From the NCBI GenBank assembly GCA_903828665.1, contig CAIKMZ010000084.1, forward strand, positions 50,074 through 114,073: DNA of 64,000 bases, in the 5' to 3' direction. Below the pieces are notes generated by a model that was not told where the DNA came from, searched no databases, and saw only the letters and a program-made list of their open reading frames with translations. The position numbers and the translations under genes were made by a program. This document shows positions 1 through 12,397 of this stretch, piece after piece (within the stretch, counting starts at the first letter, position 1; the number at the start of each line of letters is the position of its first letter). This DNA comes from an uncultured beta proteobacterium (lineage in GTDB: Bacteria > Pseudomonadota > Gammaproteobacteria > Burkholderiales > Burkholderiaceae_C).

Positions 1-1544
1 CGCAGATCAGCCTGCAGGTTGGAGGCCTCGAGCACCGGCGTCTTTTCGGCCAGCGTCACCAGCAGCACCTTGGTCTGCCTGGGGTCCTGCAACTGCATCA
101 TGGGGGTCGTGAAGTGCATACCGCTCTCGCCCATCTGGCGCACGACGTCGCGGTGGTAGGCACCGGTGGCATCGAGCAGCAGCAGCGTGTGGCCGGTCGG
201 CGCCGTGTCCATCACGACGAACTTGCGCCCGGCCTCGCGGATGACGCGCGAGAACGCCTGGAAAACCGCGATCTCTTCGGTGCAGGGCGAGCGCAGGTCC
301 TCTTCGAGCACGGCGCGCCCTTGCGCGTCGAGCGCGGCGCCCTTGCTGGCGAGCACCTGCGCGCGGTACTGCGCCGTCACTTCGTGCGGGTCGATGCGGC
401 TCACGCTCAGGCGTTCGAGCGAGCCATGCAGGGTCTCCACCAGGTGCGCCGCAGGGTCGGAGGTCGTCAGGTGCACGGGGTAGCCGCGTTGCGCGAGTTG
501 CACCGCCACGGCGGCCGCTAGCGTCGTCTTGCCGACGCCGCCCTTGCCCATCAGCATCACCAGACCATGGCCGTCGGCGGCAATGTCGTCGACCAGTTGC
601 GACAGGCTCGGCGCATCGATGGCGATCTTCTCGTCGGCCACGACCGCCTGGGCAGAGGCAGACTGCGTCAACAACCGGCGCAGCGCCGCCAGCCCCACCA
701 GGTCAAACGCCTTGAGCGCAATCTGGTCGCTCGGCAGCGCCAGCAACACGGCCGGCATGGCCTGCAGCGCGGCCTGCTCGCGCGCGCAGATGGCGCCGGC
801 CAGCGCATCCTGCTCGCCTTCAGTCGCGGGCATGACGCCGTTGACCACCAGGTATTGCTGCGACATGCCGGTGCCGGCCAGTTCCTCGTGCGTGCGCGCC
901 GCCTCGCGCAGCGTGGAAGCCTGGGCGCGCGCCACCAGCACCAGTCGCGTGCGCAGCGGATCGGCCAGCGCGGCGACCGCCGCCTGGTACTGGGTGCGCT
1001 GCTTTTCCAGCCCGGCCAGCGGGCCCAGGCAGGAGGCGTCGCCCTTGCCTTCTTCAAGAAAGCCGCTCCAGGCGCCGGGCAACTGCAGCATGCGGATCGT
1101 GTGGCCGGTCGGCGCCGTGTCGAAAATCACGTGCGCGTAATCGTGCGTCAGCACGGCATCGGTCAGCAAGGCGGTGAACTCGTCAAAGGCGGCAATCTCT
1201 GTGGTGCAGGCGCCGGAGAGCTGCTCCTCAATGCCCTTGACCACCGCATCGGGCAGCACGCCGCGCACCGGACCGACGATGCGATCCCGATAGGCCTGCG
1301 CCGCAGCCTGCGGGTCGATCTCCAGCGCGCTCAGGTTGGCGACCTCGGGCACGACGGTGATCCGGTTGCCGATGCGAATGCCGAAGACCTGGCCGACATT
1401 GGAGGCCGGGTCGGTGCTGACCAGCAGCACGCGCTTGTTCTGCGCCGCCAGCTCCAGCGCCGTGGCGCAGGCGATCGAGGTCTTGCCGACGCCGCCCTTG
1501 CCGGTGAAGAACAGGAAGCGCGGCGGGTCCTTGAGGAATTTCAT
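1..1544 (-). CDS. arsA: Arsenical pump-driving ATPase ArsA (C-terminus beyond left window edge)
   Basis: Minus-strand reading from ATG at 1544 gives MKFLKDPPRFLFFTGKGGVGKTS... and a second P-loop MGKGGVGKTT about 330 aa later; duplicated ArsA architecture; adjacent to arsD/arsR. Not in the ORF track because it is open at the edge. Confidence 0.93.
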   Translation of the reverse strand, partial: MKFLKDPPRFLFFTGKGGVGKTSIACATALELAAQNKRVLLVSTDPASNVGQVFGIRIGNRITVVPEVANLSALEIDPQAAAQAYRDRIVGPVRGVLPDAVVKGIEEQLSGACTTEIAAFDEFTALLTDAVLTHDYAHVIFDTAPTGHTIRMLQLPGAWSGFLEEGKGDASCLGPLAGLEKQRTQYQAAVAALADPLRTRLVLVARAQASTLREAARTHEELAGTGMSQQYLVVNGVMPATEGEQDALAGAICAREQAALQAMPAVLLALPSDQIALKAFDLVGLAALRRLLTQSASAQAVVADEKIAIDAPSLSQLVDDIAADGHGLVMLMGKGGVGKTTLAAAVAVQLAQRGYPVHLTTSDPAAHLVETLHGSLERLSVSRIDPHEVTAQYRAQVLASKGAALDAQGRAVLEEDLRSPCTEEIAVFQAFSRVIREAGRKFVVMDTAPTGHTLLLLDATGAYHRDVVRQMGESGMHFTTPMMQLQDPRQTKVLLVTLAEKTPVLEASNLQADL

Positions 1545-1563
1545 GATGGCGGCCGGCCAGGCG

Positions 1564-1929
1564 TCAGCTGCAGCAGCGGCCGCCGGAGCAGCAACTGCCC
1601 GCCGCAGCGGCCGGTGCCACACGGACCTCCCGCCCGGTCCAGCGCGCCAGCTCGTCGCGGCTCGGATAGCGCCCGGCCAGCACCAGTTCGCCGTCGAGCA
1701 GCGTAACCGGCAGCACGCCTTCGCCGCTGCGCTCTAGCAGGCCCTTGACGATGACATTGCCGGCAAATTCCATCGGTTGCTGCGCCAGGTTGAAGCGCTC
1801 GACCTGTGCGCCGCTCTTGCGGGCCCAATCGACATCGGCGGCAAAGCTCACCAGTTTCTGATCCACGTCCGCGCCACAGACGCCGCTGCTGCAGCACAGG
1901 GCCGGGTCGAATACTTGCAGTCTCTTCAT
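1564..1929 (-). CDS. arsD: Arsenite metallochaperone / trans-acting repressor ArsD
   Basis: 121 aa, MKRLQVFDPALCCSSGVCG with Cys12-Cys13-Cys18 and C-terminal CC...CC pairs. Confidence 0.95.
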   Translation of the reverse strand: MKRLQVFDPALCCSSGVCGADVDQKLVSFAADVDWARKSGAQVERFNLAQQPMEFAGNVIVKGLLERSGEGVLPVTLLDGELVLAGRYPSRDELARWTGREVRVAPAAAAGSCCSGGRCCS

Positions 1930-2285
1930 GACGATCTCCTTTTACGGGTGGATGCCGGCGCGCAGGCCGCAGGCGGGCACAACTCGGCGCACAGCTCGGG
2001 GTGCCCGGAACAGCATTCCGCCGTCAGGTAGGCAACCAGGTCCTGCATCAGCTTGAGGTTGGCGCGGTAACGCTGAAAGCGCCCTTCCTGCACCACCGAC
2101 AGCAGTTGCGACTGCGTCAGCGCTTTCAGGTGGAAGGAAAGATTGGTCGGCGGCAGCGCCAGCGCGGCGCCGATTTCACCCGCCACCAGCCCCGCCGGCC
2201 CGGTCTTGACCAGCAGCCGGTAGATGTCCAGCCGAATGCCCGATGACAGGGATTCGAAGATCTTGACGGCCGATGAAGTGTCCAT
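1926..2285 (-). CDS. arsR: ArsR-family arsenic-responsive repressor
   Basis: 119 aa winged-helix repressor; C-terminal ECCSGHPELC cysteine cluster; overlaps arsD by 4 bp. Confidence 0.92.
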   Translation of the reverse strand: MDTSSAVKIFESLSSGIRLDIYRLLVKTGPAGLVAGEIGAALALPPTNLSFHLKALTQSQLLSVVQEGRFQRYRANLKLMQDLVAYLTAECCSGHPELCAELCPPAACAPASTRKRRSS

Positions 2286-2291
2286 GGTTTA

Positions 2292-2321
2292 ATTATACAA
2301 GCATTGTTGAAATGTTGACAA
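2292..2321 (-). promoter_or_regulatory. Sigma70-type promoter for arsR (-35 TTGTCA, 18-bp spacer, -10 TATAAT)
   Basis: Minus strand TTGTCA-ACATTTCAACAATGCTTG-TATAAT; spacer contains imperfect inverted repeat CAACATT/AATGCTTG, a candidate ArsR operator. Confidence 0.65.
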
Positions 2322-2377
2322 ATCTGCTGACCGGGCATCAATGTCCGGATCGAAAGACGTGGTGCTTGCGTGCGGCT

Positions 2378-3088
2378 TCAGTGCTCTCGCAACAGGCGGT
2401 AGCCCACAGCCGTTTCCGTCAGCAGATAACGCGGCTGCGCCGGGTCCGCTTCGAGCTTCTGTCTCAGGTGACCCATGTAGATGCGCAGGTAGTGACTCTG
2501 CTGGGCATGCGTCGGACCCCAGACTTCGCGCAGCAGCTGACGATGGGTCAGGACGCGTCCGACGTTGGCGATCAGCACCGAAAGCAGCCTGTACTCGATG
2601 GGCGTGAGGTGCACATCGACGCCACTGCGGCGCACGACACGGGCCAGCCGGTCCACTTCGACTTCGCCGAACCGGAACACCGGGTCGGCCTCCTCGGCGC
2701 TGCCGTCGTCGCTGGCGCTGCTGCGAGGCCGGCGCAGGTTGGCGCGAACCCGGGCCAGGAGTTCGCCCACGCCAAAGGGTTTCGTGAGGTAGTCGTCGGC
2801 ACCGGCATCGAGTGCGGCAACCTTGTCCACTTCATCGGTGCGCGCCGACAGCACGATGATGGGCACCGTGGACCAGCCGCGCACATCGCGGATAACTTCC
2901 AGCCCGTCGCGGTCCGGCAGGCCCAGGTCGAGTACGAGCAAATCGGGTTTTCGGGTGCCGGCTTCAGTGACACCTTGCTGCGCCGTGGCGGCCTCGAATA
3001 CCTGCCAGCCTTCGGCTTCAAGCGCGCCGCGCACGAAGCGGCGGATCTGCGGCTCGTCTTCAATCACGATGGCTACCGGAGCGTTCAT
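2378..3088 (-). CDS. kdpE: Two-component response regulator KdpE
   Basis: 236 aa OmpR-type regulator; overlaps kdpD by 4 bp. Confidence 0.93.
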   Translation of the reverse strand: MNAPVAIVIEDEPQIRRFVRGALEAEGWQVFEAATAQQGVTEAGTRKPDLLVLDLGLPDRDGLEVIRDVRGWSTVPIIVLSARTDEVDKVAALDAGADDYLTKPFGVGELLARVRANLRRPRSSASDDGSAEEADPVFRFGEVEVDRLARVVRRSGVDVHLTPIEYRLLSVLIANVGRVLTHRQLLREVWGPTHAQQSHYLRIYMGHLRQKLEADPAQPRYLLTETAVGYRLLREH

Positions 3089-5790
3089 GGCAATTCCTTC
3101 TCAATCGCTTCCGGTGGCGTCCGGCGCGGCAACCGGATGCTGAACTCCGCGCCGCCGTCGACCGCATTGGTCGCGCTCAGCACACCACCATGGGCATCGA
3201 TCACGGCTTTGCAGATGGCCAGTCCCAGGCCGACCCCGGGCGTGGCGGACTCGGCAGCCCCGCGCACAAATTTCTCGAACAGTTCGTGCTCGCGCCCTTT
3301 GAGCGCAGCGGGCAGACCGGGGCCGTGATCGCGCACGGTGATCACGAGCGAATCGGTCGTGGCGCGGGCACCGATGACGATCGGTGGCGCCGCATACCTG
3401 GCGGCATTTTCCAGGAGGTTGACCAGCACCCGTTCGATCAGTGCGGCGTCGAATTCGACCAGGGGCAAGTCGGGATCGAGTTCGGTCAGCACCTCCTGCT
3501 CGCCCAAGGCCGGGCGCGCCGCGCGGATCGCGCCGCCGACGGCCTCCTCGACCGATTGCCAATCCATGCGCAGGCGCACCGTGCCGCTCTGCAACCGCGC
3601 CATGTCCAGCAAGTTGTTCACGAGCGCGTTGAGTTCGCGCGCCTGCGCGACCAGGGCCTGCGCCGTTGCCGCTTGTCCTGCGGCCAGCGGTGGCAGCGAT
3701 TGGCGCAAGGATTCGGCCAGGGCGATCAAGGCCGTCAGCGGCGTGCGCACATCGTGTGAAATTGCCGCCAGCAACGCATTGCGCAGGCGTTCGGATTCCA
3801 TCTCGACCACGGCCTGCTGCGCAATGTCCACGTAGTGCACCCGTTCCAGCGCGATCGCAATCTGACGGGCCAGCGTGTCAAGCTGCTTGACCTGCTCCGG
3901 AATCAGCAGCCAGCGCGTCTGCGCGGGTCTGAGCGCGAGCACACCGCGCACGCGCATCGCGGCCTTCAGCGGCACATAGTGCCAGGACTGGGATGCCAGC
4001 GTTGCAGTGGCCAGGCCCGCGGCCTGCTCGTTGCGAAAGGCCCAGTCGGCGACGCTGGCGTCGAAACCGGCAGGGACTTCTTGCGGCAAGAGCAACTGGT
4101 CGTTCGCATCGGTGGCCAGCACCAGCGCACTGCCGCCGAAATTTCGCTGCACGGCGGCGACGCCGAGTTCGGCCACCTGGGTGCTCATCAATGCCGCCGA
4201 GAGGTCGCGCGTGAGTTCGAACAGCAGTTGCGCGCGACGTTCGCGGCTGGCAGAAATGCGGGCCTGAAAGCGCATGCCGGCGGTGAGCTGCCCGGTCAGC
4301 AAGCCGACCACCAGCATCACGGCGAAGGTCAGCAGGTACTGCACGTCGCTCACGGCAAACGACAGCCGTGGCGGCACGAAGAAGAAGTCGAACGCCGCCA
4401 CGTTGAAGAACGCGGCCAACGCCGCCGGACCCCGTCCGAACTTCAGCGCCACCAGCACCGTTGCGAGCAGGAACAGCATCACGATGTTGGCCAGATCGAA
4501 GTGGTTTCGAAGCGGCGTCGCCAGCAGCGTGACCGCGATGCAACTGCCCGCTGCGGCGGCGTAGCCCGGCCAGGCACCGTCCCAGGCTTTGGTGTCCTCC
4601 CCGTCCTGAACCCGATCCGCCGCGCGCGCCAGCCGTCTCGCGCTTTCGGCCCGTCCAACTTCCACGATGTCCAGCGAGGGCGCCAGCAGGGCGAGCCGGC
4701 GTGTCATCGTGCGACCCGATAACAGCCAGCGCCCGGCGCCGGGTCGTCCGACCACCAGGGTCGCGCAGTTCAGGGTCTGTGCCTGCGCCACCAGCGCCTC
4801 GGCGACATCGCTGCCGGCCAGAACGGCGGTGGCCGCCCCCAGTTCCTCGGCCAGCTTGATCACGGCCAGGACGTGGTCACGCTGCGCCGCATGAAGCCTT
4901 TGCAGCTGGGGCGTTTCGACATAGGCTGCATGCCAGCGCACATTGAGTTGTCCGGCCAGGCGCGCGGCCGTGCGCACCGTCTGCTCCGCTCCCGCATGCG
5001 GACCGATGCAGGCCAGTATCACGCCCTCGGTATTCCACACCGGGGCGATGCTCTGTTCCACCCGGTAGCTGCGGACATCGTCTTCCACGTGTTCGGCCGT
5101 GCGGCGCAAGGCGATCTCGCGCAGGGCAATCAGATTGCCCTTGCGGAAAAAGTTCTGCGCGGCGCGCTCGGCCTGCTGCGGCAGGTAGACCTTGCCCGCC
5201 TTGAGGCGTGCCATCAGCTCATCGGGCGTCACGTCCACCAGGATGATTTCGTCGGCACTCTCGAGCACCGTGTCGGGAACGGTCTCGTGCACACGGATGC
5301 CGGTGATCGTCCCCATGGTGTCGTTCAGGCTCTCGAGGTGCTGCACATTGAGCGCCGACCAGACGTCGATGCCCGCGTCAAGCAACTCCTGCACATCCTG
5401 CCAGCGCTTGGGGTGGCGCGAGCCCTCGACATTCGAATGCGCCAGTTCATCGACCAGCAGCAGTTCCGGCTTTTCTGCGAGTGCGCGGTCGAGATCGAAC
5501 TCGCGCAGGGCACGGCCCCGGTAGCTCAGCTCGCGCAAGGGCAACTGCGGCAACCCCGCCAACAACTCGGCGGTTTCGCCACGGCCGTGGGTTTCCACCA
5601 CCCCGACCAACACCTTGCGTCCGGCCTTGTGCTCGCGTTGCGCCGCGCTGAGCATGGCGTAGGTCTTGCCGACGCCGGCATTGGCGCCGAAATAGATGCG
5701 CAGCTTGCCGCGCCGCGCACGCACCTCCTCACTGCGGATCTGCTGCAGCAGTGCGTCAGGGTCGGGGCGGGAATCGTGCGGGCTGGCCAA
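3085..5790 (-). CDS. kdpD: Osmosensitive K+ channel sensor histidine kinase KdpD
   Basis: 901 aa; N-terminal GANAGVGKTYAML, USP-like region, TM block, HATPase (ISHDVRTPL ... GVGLGLAIC). Confidence 0.95.
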   Translation of the reverse strand: MASPHDSRPDPDALLQQIRSEEVRARRGKLRIYFGANAGVGKTYAMLSAAQREHKAGRKVLVGVVETHGRGETAELLAGLPQLPLRELSYRGRALREFDLDRALAEKPELLLVDELAHSNVEGSRHPKRWQDVQELLDAGIDVWSALNVQHLESLNDTMGTITGIRVHETVPDTVLESADEIILVDVTPDELMARLKAGKVYLPQQAERAAQNFFRKGNLIALREIALRRTAEHVEDDVRSYRVEQSIAPVWNTEGVILACIGPHAGAEQTVRTAARLAGQLNVRWHAAYVETPQLQRLHAAQRDHVLAVIKLAEELGAATAVLAGSDVAEALVAQAQTLNCATLVVGRPGAGRWLLSGRTMTRRLALLAPSLDIVEVGRAESARRLARAADRVQDGEDTKAWDGAWPGYAAAAGSCIAVTLLATPLRNHFDLANIVMLFLLATVLVALKFGRGPAALAAFFNVAAFDFFFVPPRLSFAVSDVQYLLTFAVMLVVGLLTGQLTAGMRFQARISASRERRAQLLFELTRDLSAALMSTQVAELGVAAVQRNFGGSALVLATDANDQLLLPQEVPAGFDASVADWAFRNEQAAGLATATLASQSWHYVPLKAAMRVRGVLALRPAQTRWLLIPEQVKQLDTLARQIAIALERVHYVDIAQQAVVEMESERLRNALLAAISHDVRTPLTALIALAESLRQSLPPLAAGQAATAQALVAQARELNALVNNLLDMARLQSGTVRLRMDWQSVEEAVGGAIRAARPALGEQEVLTELDPDLPLVEFDAALIERVLVNLLENAARYAAPPIVIGARATTDSLVITVRDHGPGLPAALKGREHELFEKFVRGAAESATPGVGLGLAICKAVIDAHGGVLSATNAVDGGAEFSIRLPRRTPPEAIEKELP

Positions 5791-5834
5791 GCGGATGCGC
5801 CTTTCGCGTCAATGGGCTTCGTTGGAACACAAGC

Positions 5835-6407
5835 TTAGCGCAATGCATCAAGCGCCAGGTTCAGGCGCAGGACATTGACCCGCGGTTCACCGAGCAATCC
5901 CCACAGCGGACCCTGCACCTGCTGTTGCACCAGGGTCTCGAGTTCTTTGATGGGCCGACCGCGGGCCCTGGCCACCCGGGCCACCTGATAGAACGCGGCG
6001 GCGGGGCTGATGTGAGGATCGAGCCCGCTGGCCGAAGTCGTGACCAGGTCGACCGGCACCGGCGCCATGTTGCCAGGATCGGCGTCACGCAAGGCATCCA
6101 TGCGCGCCTTGACCGCGTCGGCGAGCGCCGGGTTCAACGGACCCAGGTTGGAACCACCCGAATTCGCGGCGTTGTCGGGCATGGGGCTGGTGGTCGAAGG
6201 CCGGCCCCAGAAATACCCGGCTTCGCTGAAGTTCTGGCCGATCAGGCTCGAGCCGATCGGCATGCCGTCGCGCAGGATCAGACTGCCAGCAGCCTGCGCG
6301 GGAAACAACAACCGGGCCGCGCCGGTGACCAGCAATGGATAGGCGATGCCGGTCATCAGCGTGAGCACGAAGAACAGCACGAGTGCGGGACGGAGAATTT
6401 GCTTCAT
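5835..6407 (-). CDS. kdpC: K+-transporting ATPase subunit C
   Basis: [29 protein letters not shown]...; downstream of kdpB. Confidence 0.95.
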   Translation of the reverse strand: MKQILRPALVLFFVLTLMTGIAYPLLVTGAARLLFPAQAAGSLILRDGMPIGSSLIGQNFSEAGYFWGRPSTTSPMPDNAANSGGSNLGPLNPALADAVKARMDALRDADPGNMAPVPVDLVTTSASGLDPHISPAAAFYQVARVARARGRPIKELETLVQQQVQGPLWGLLGEPRVNVLRLNLALDALR

Positions 6408-6442
6408 GGGAACTCCTTCAGGGATGCGCAAGGCCGCCAGGC

Positions 6443-8530
<2,088 letters not shown>

Positions 8531-8555
8531 GTCATTTGCTCACGTATCCGTTGAC

Positions 8556-10355
8556 TCAATGGCCGCTCCATAGCATCAGATGCTCAACCACGGGACCAAG
8601 CGCAAGCGCCGGCACGTAATTGAGCAGGCCCACCAGCAGCACCGTTCCGATCAGCAGCGTCACGAAAAGCGGACCATGGGTTGGCATGGTTCCCGCCGTC
8701 ACGGGCAAGCGCTTCTTGGCGGCCAGCGCGCCGGCAATGGCCAGCACAGGCACGATCACGGCGAAGCGACCGAACCACATCACGAGCGCCAGCAGCCAGT
8801 TGTAGAACGCCGTGTTGGCCGACAGTCCGGCAAAGGCGCTGCCGTTGTTGTTGGCAGCCGAGCTCAGGGCGTAAAGGATTTCCGAAAATCCGTGCGCCCC
8901 GGGGTTGGCAATGCCGGAGCGACCGTCGGCCGCCAGCACCGCGATGGCGCTTCCGACCAGCACCAGAATCGGCGTCACCAGGATGACGATCGAGCTCAGC
9001 TTGATTTCATGCGACTCGATCTTCTTGCCCAGATACTCGGGTGTTCGCCCGATCATCAGGCCGGCAATGAACACCGCCAGGATGGCGAAGATCAGCATGC
9101 CGTACAGGCCGCTGCCGGTGCCGCCGAAGACCACTTCACCCAGCTGGATCATCACCATCGGAACCATGCCGCCGAGCGGCGTGAAGGAATCGTGCATGGC
9201 ATTGACGGCACCGCAGGAGGCGGCGGTCGTGATGACGGCAAACAGGCTTGAAGCGTTGATGCCATGGCGCACCTCCTTGCCTTCCATGTTGCCGCCGGAC
9301 TGCAATGGGCCGGCCGCCTGATCGACACCGAGGACGCCAAGCAGCGGATTGCCAGCCTGCTCGGCGGGCGTGATGACGACCACAGCGACCACGAACATCA
9401 GCGTCATCGCGGCCAGCACGGCCCAGCCCTGACGCAGGTCGCCAACCTCTCGACCGAAGGCAAGGCACAGGGCAGCCGGTATGAGGAAGATCGCCAGCAT
9501 CTCGAGCAGATTGCTCAGCGCGGTCGGGTTCTCATACGGATGAGCCGAGTTGGCGTTGAAGAAGCCGCCGCCGTTCGTGCCAATCATCTTGATGGCTTCC
9601 TGCGACGCGACCGGTCCCATCGCGAGCGTCTGCGTGGCGGTCTTCAGGTCTTCCATGACGGGATTGCCCTTGGCATCCTTGAGGGGTTGGCCGTCGACGC
9701 CATTTTTCGGCTGCTGGTAGAGGTTCACTTCCAGTGTCGTCACGTCCTTGTAGGCGTCCAGGTTCTGGATCACGCCCTGGCCCACGAGCAGCACGGCCAA
9801 CACCAGCGACAGCGGCAGCAACAGCCAGGCCGTGATGCGCGTGACATCGACCCAGAAGTTGCCGATCACGCCGGTGGCGCGCGCGGCAAGCCCCCGAATC
9901 AACGCGAAGGCCACGGCAATGCCAGTCGCGGCCGACAGGAAATTCTGCACGGCCAGGGCCAGCATCTGCGTCAGGTAGCTCATGGTGGACTCGCCAGAGT
10001 AGCCCTGCCAGTTGGTGTTGGTGACAAAGCTGATGGCGGTGTTGAAGGACGAGTCCGGTGACACGGCGGCCATGCCGGCCGGATTGAACGGCAGCCAGAC
10101 CTGCAAACGTTGCAGCGCATAGACCGCAAAGACGCCCAAGGCATTGAAGGCCAGCAAGGCCAGCGCGTATTCGTACCAGTTCATGGACTGATTCGGCGAT
10201 GTGCCTGCCAGGCGGTACAGGGGCGCCTCCACCCGCTGCATCCAGCCCGGCACTTGTCCGGCGCACACGCGCGCCAGCCAGATGCCCAGCGGCCAGGCCG
10301 CCGCCAACAACAGGCCCAGGTAAAGGATCAGCAAGCCCCACGACGTGGTGCTCAT
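8556..10355 (-). CDS. kdpA: K+-transporting ATPase subunit A
   Basis: Start at [14 protein letters not shown] (599 aa); multi-TM, KdpA signature [11 protein letters not shown] of kdpF overlaps its ATG. Confidence 0.96.
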   Translation of the reverse strand: MSTTSWGLLILYLGLLLAAAWPLGIWLARVCAGQVPGWMQRVEAPLYRLAGTSPNQSMNWYEYALALLAFNALGVFAVYALQRLQVWLPFNPAGMAAVSPDSSFNTAISFVTNTNWQGYSGESTMSYLTQMLALAVQNFLSAATGIAVAFALIRGLAARATGVIGNFWVDVTRITAWLLLPLSLVLAVLLVGQGVIQNLDAYKDVTTLEVNLYQQPKNGVDGQPLKDAKGNPVMEDLKTATQTLAMGPVASQEAIKMIGTNGGGFFNANSAHPYENPTALSNLLEMLAIFLIPAALCLAFGREVGDLRQGWAVLAAMTLMFVVAVVVITPAEQAGNPLLGVLGVDQAAGPLQSGGNMEGKEVRHGINASSLFAVITTAASCGAVNAMHDSFTPLGGMVPMVMIQLGEVVFGGTGSGLYGMLIFAILAVFIAGLMIGRTPEYLGKKIESHEIKLSSIVILVTPILVLVGSAIAVLAADGRSGIANPGAHGFSEILYALSSAANNNGSAFAGLSANTAFYNWLLALVMWFGRFAVIVPVLAIAGALAAKKRLPVTAGTMPTHGPLFVTLLIGTVLLVGLLNYVPALALGPVVEHLMLWSGH

Positions 10356-10453
10356 CAGAACTCCTCGGCGCGAATCAGCGCATAGAGCAGATAGGCCAGC
10401 AACATGGCGACACACAGGCCGCCAAAGCCATAGAGAACTTCCTGGCTGATCAT
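10355..10453 (-). CDS. kdpF: K+-transporting ATPase subunit F
   Basis: [32 protein letters not shown] (32 aa), single TM, ends [11 protein letters not shown], directly upstream of kdpA. Confidence 0.88.
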   Translation of the reverse strand: MISQEVLYGFGGLCVAMLLAYLLYALIRAEEF

Positions 10454-10554
10454 GGCCGGCCTCCTTGCGGCTTTTCGAGCTTCCTGAAACCCCGCACCAG
10501 CAAGACCATCAGGCCCCACAGGCCAGCGACCGCGGCGACAAATACGAAATCCAT
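10450..10554 (-). CDS. 34-aa predicted single-TM microprotein at head of kdp operon
   Basis: [37 protein letters not shown] overlaps kdpF ATG (ATGA); GGAG about 8 nt upstream of its ATG. Below ORF-track length cut-off. Confidence 0.75.
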   Translation of the reverse strand: MDFVFVAAVAGLWGLMVLLVRGFRKLEKPQGGRP

Positions 10555-10750
10555 GAAAAACTCCTGCGTCAGATGGATGACCGGAGTTTGCTGATTGACG
10601 CGTAAAAACGGGGATAAGATGGATCAACCGGCTGTATATAAACCGTAAATTCAGCCCCGACCGTGACAGCTGTCATGCGTTTTCCGACCGGAATGACGCG
10701 GCCAACCGCCGCCCGAGCCGCGTCAAGCGTGAACAGCTGGTCCTTCCGTC

Positions 10751-11779
10751 TCAGCCCGGCAGCTCAACCTGCCCCAGCAATTCACGCTGATAAACATGAA
10801 CCGAAGGCAGGCCGCCCGTGTGCAGGAACAGCACGTTCTCGCCGGGCTTGAAGAAGCCCTGGCGCGTCAAGCCGATCAGGCCGGCCATGACCTTGCCGGT
10901 GTAGACCGGGTCGAGCAGGATGGCCTCGCTGCGCGCGAGCGTCTGCACCGCCTCGACCATGCGCGCGTTGGGCACCGAGTACCTGGGCTGCCAGTAGCCA
11001 CCGACGCTGAGCACGGCTTCGCGCGGCACAGTCATCTTCACGCCCAGCAGGTCGAGCACTGCCTGCGCCTCCTGGTGCACCAGCGGCTCCTGGTCCTGCG
11101 GGTCGCGGCTCACGCCGATGCCGACGATCGGGATATTGATGTGGTTGCCGAGTAAGCCCGCCAGCAGGCCGCCGTGCGTGCCGGAACTGCCCGAGCCGAC
11201 CACGACGCGGTCGATCCGCACACCCTGCTCGAAGAACTGCTGCTGCAGCTCCTGGACGCAGGCGACGTAGCCCAGTCCGCCCAGCGCGTTGGAGCCGCCG
11301 CCCGGGATGATGTAGCCCTTGCGGCCCAGCGCCGCCAGCTCGACGGCCACCTGCTGCATGGCCGCGCCCATGTTGCTGCCGGCCGGCAATACGGTCAGGG
11401 CTTCGACCCCCATCAGTCGGAACAGGAAATGATTGCCGCCGGCGTCCTCATGGAAACTGCCGGGGACTCGCTCCTCGATCACGAAGCGGCATTGAAGTCC
11501 TTCACGCAGGGCAGCGGCGAGCGTGATGCGGCAGTGATTGGACTGCGGCGCGCCGCAGGTGATGAGCGTGTCGGCGCCTTGCGCCAACGCGTCGGCCACC
11601 AGGAACTCCAGCTTGCGCGTCTTGTTGCCACCCGGCGTCAGGCCGAGCATGTCGTCGCGCTTGATCCAGATGTTGGGCCCGCCGCCCTGCGCTCTCAGGG
11701 CGCGCGTGAAGTTGGGCAGGAATTCGAGCGGCGTCGGTGTGAGCGTGTAGCGGCGCCGGGGAAAACGTGACGGATCCAT
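10751..11779 (-). CDS. PLP-dependent D-cysteine desulfhydrase / L-cysteate sulfo-lyase family protein
   Basis: 342 aa; [47 protein letters not shown] motifs of the ACC deaminase/D-cysteine desulfhydrase family. Confidence 0.85.
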   Translation of the reverse strand: MDPSRFPRRRYTLTPTPLEFLPNFTRALRAQGGGPNIWIKRDDMLGLTPGGNKTRKLEFLVADALAQGADTLITCGAPQSNHCRITLAAALREGLQCRFVIEERVPGSFHEDAGGNHFLFRLMGVEALTVLPAGSNMGAAMQQVAVELAALGRKGYIIPGGGSNALGGLGYVACVQELQQQFFEQGVRIDRVVVGSGSSGTHGGLLAGLLGNHINIPIVGIGVSRDPQDQEPLVHQEAQAVLDLLGVKMTVPREAVLSVGGYWQPRYSVPNARMVEAVQTLARSEAILLDPVYTGKVMAGLIGLTRQGFFKPGENVLFLHTGGLPSVHVYQRELLGQVELPG

Positions 11780-11781
11780 GG

Positions 11782-12351
11782 TCAGGGACTCCAGTGGGTG
11801 GCTTCATCAATCGGATACACCGGACGCGGCAGGCGCGTCCAGGGCAAGGTCTTGAGGTTGGGTGTGGTCAGGCCCGGGCAGTCCACTTCGAGGATGCGCC
11901 CGGGCGGCGCGAACCCATCGAAGGCCGCGCGGAAATGACCGCGGCTCTTGACCACCAGTGTGCGCACATCGGCCAGATCGACGCCCAGCACCTCCAGTTG
12001 CGCCGGGTCGAGCAATTGCTGGCGATTGGAGATGACGGCCACGCGCACGCCGCCGAGATCGAGCAGGGCCGAGCATCCCATCCACTGCTGTGAGCCCTTG
12101 ACCATGCCGCGCCGGCCGACAAAGCGGCCATCGGACAGCGCCAGCACGCGCGCCGCATGCTGGCAGGGCACGGCAAACAAGGCGTCGCTGCTGTCGCGGT
12201 TGAAGCGCGCCATGAAGCTGGCACCGACGCCGAGCGTTGCGGCCTCCTGCGCGAGCGCGGCGTCGGTGAAGACGCCCAGCAGCACGCCCTGGGCGCCGGC
12301 CGCGAGCAGGGCTTCGAGCAGGCGCACGGTGTTGCTGCCGCCCATGTCTAC
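11782..12351 (-). pseudogene. C-terminal remnant of an M81 (MlrC-like) metallopeptidase
   Basis: VDMGGSNTVRLLEALLAAG...TLVVKSRGHFRAAF...[12 protein letters not shown]...LPRPVYPID matches the MlrC C-terminal domain; the M81 N-terminal catalytic domain is absent and the frame runs into unrelated sequence upstream. Confidence 0.7.
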
Positions 12352-12397
12352 CTGCATTCGGATCAGCGCCAGCAGGTCGCAACACGGATCGTGGTCG

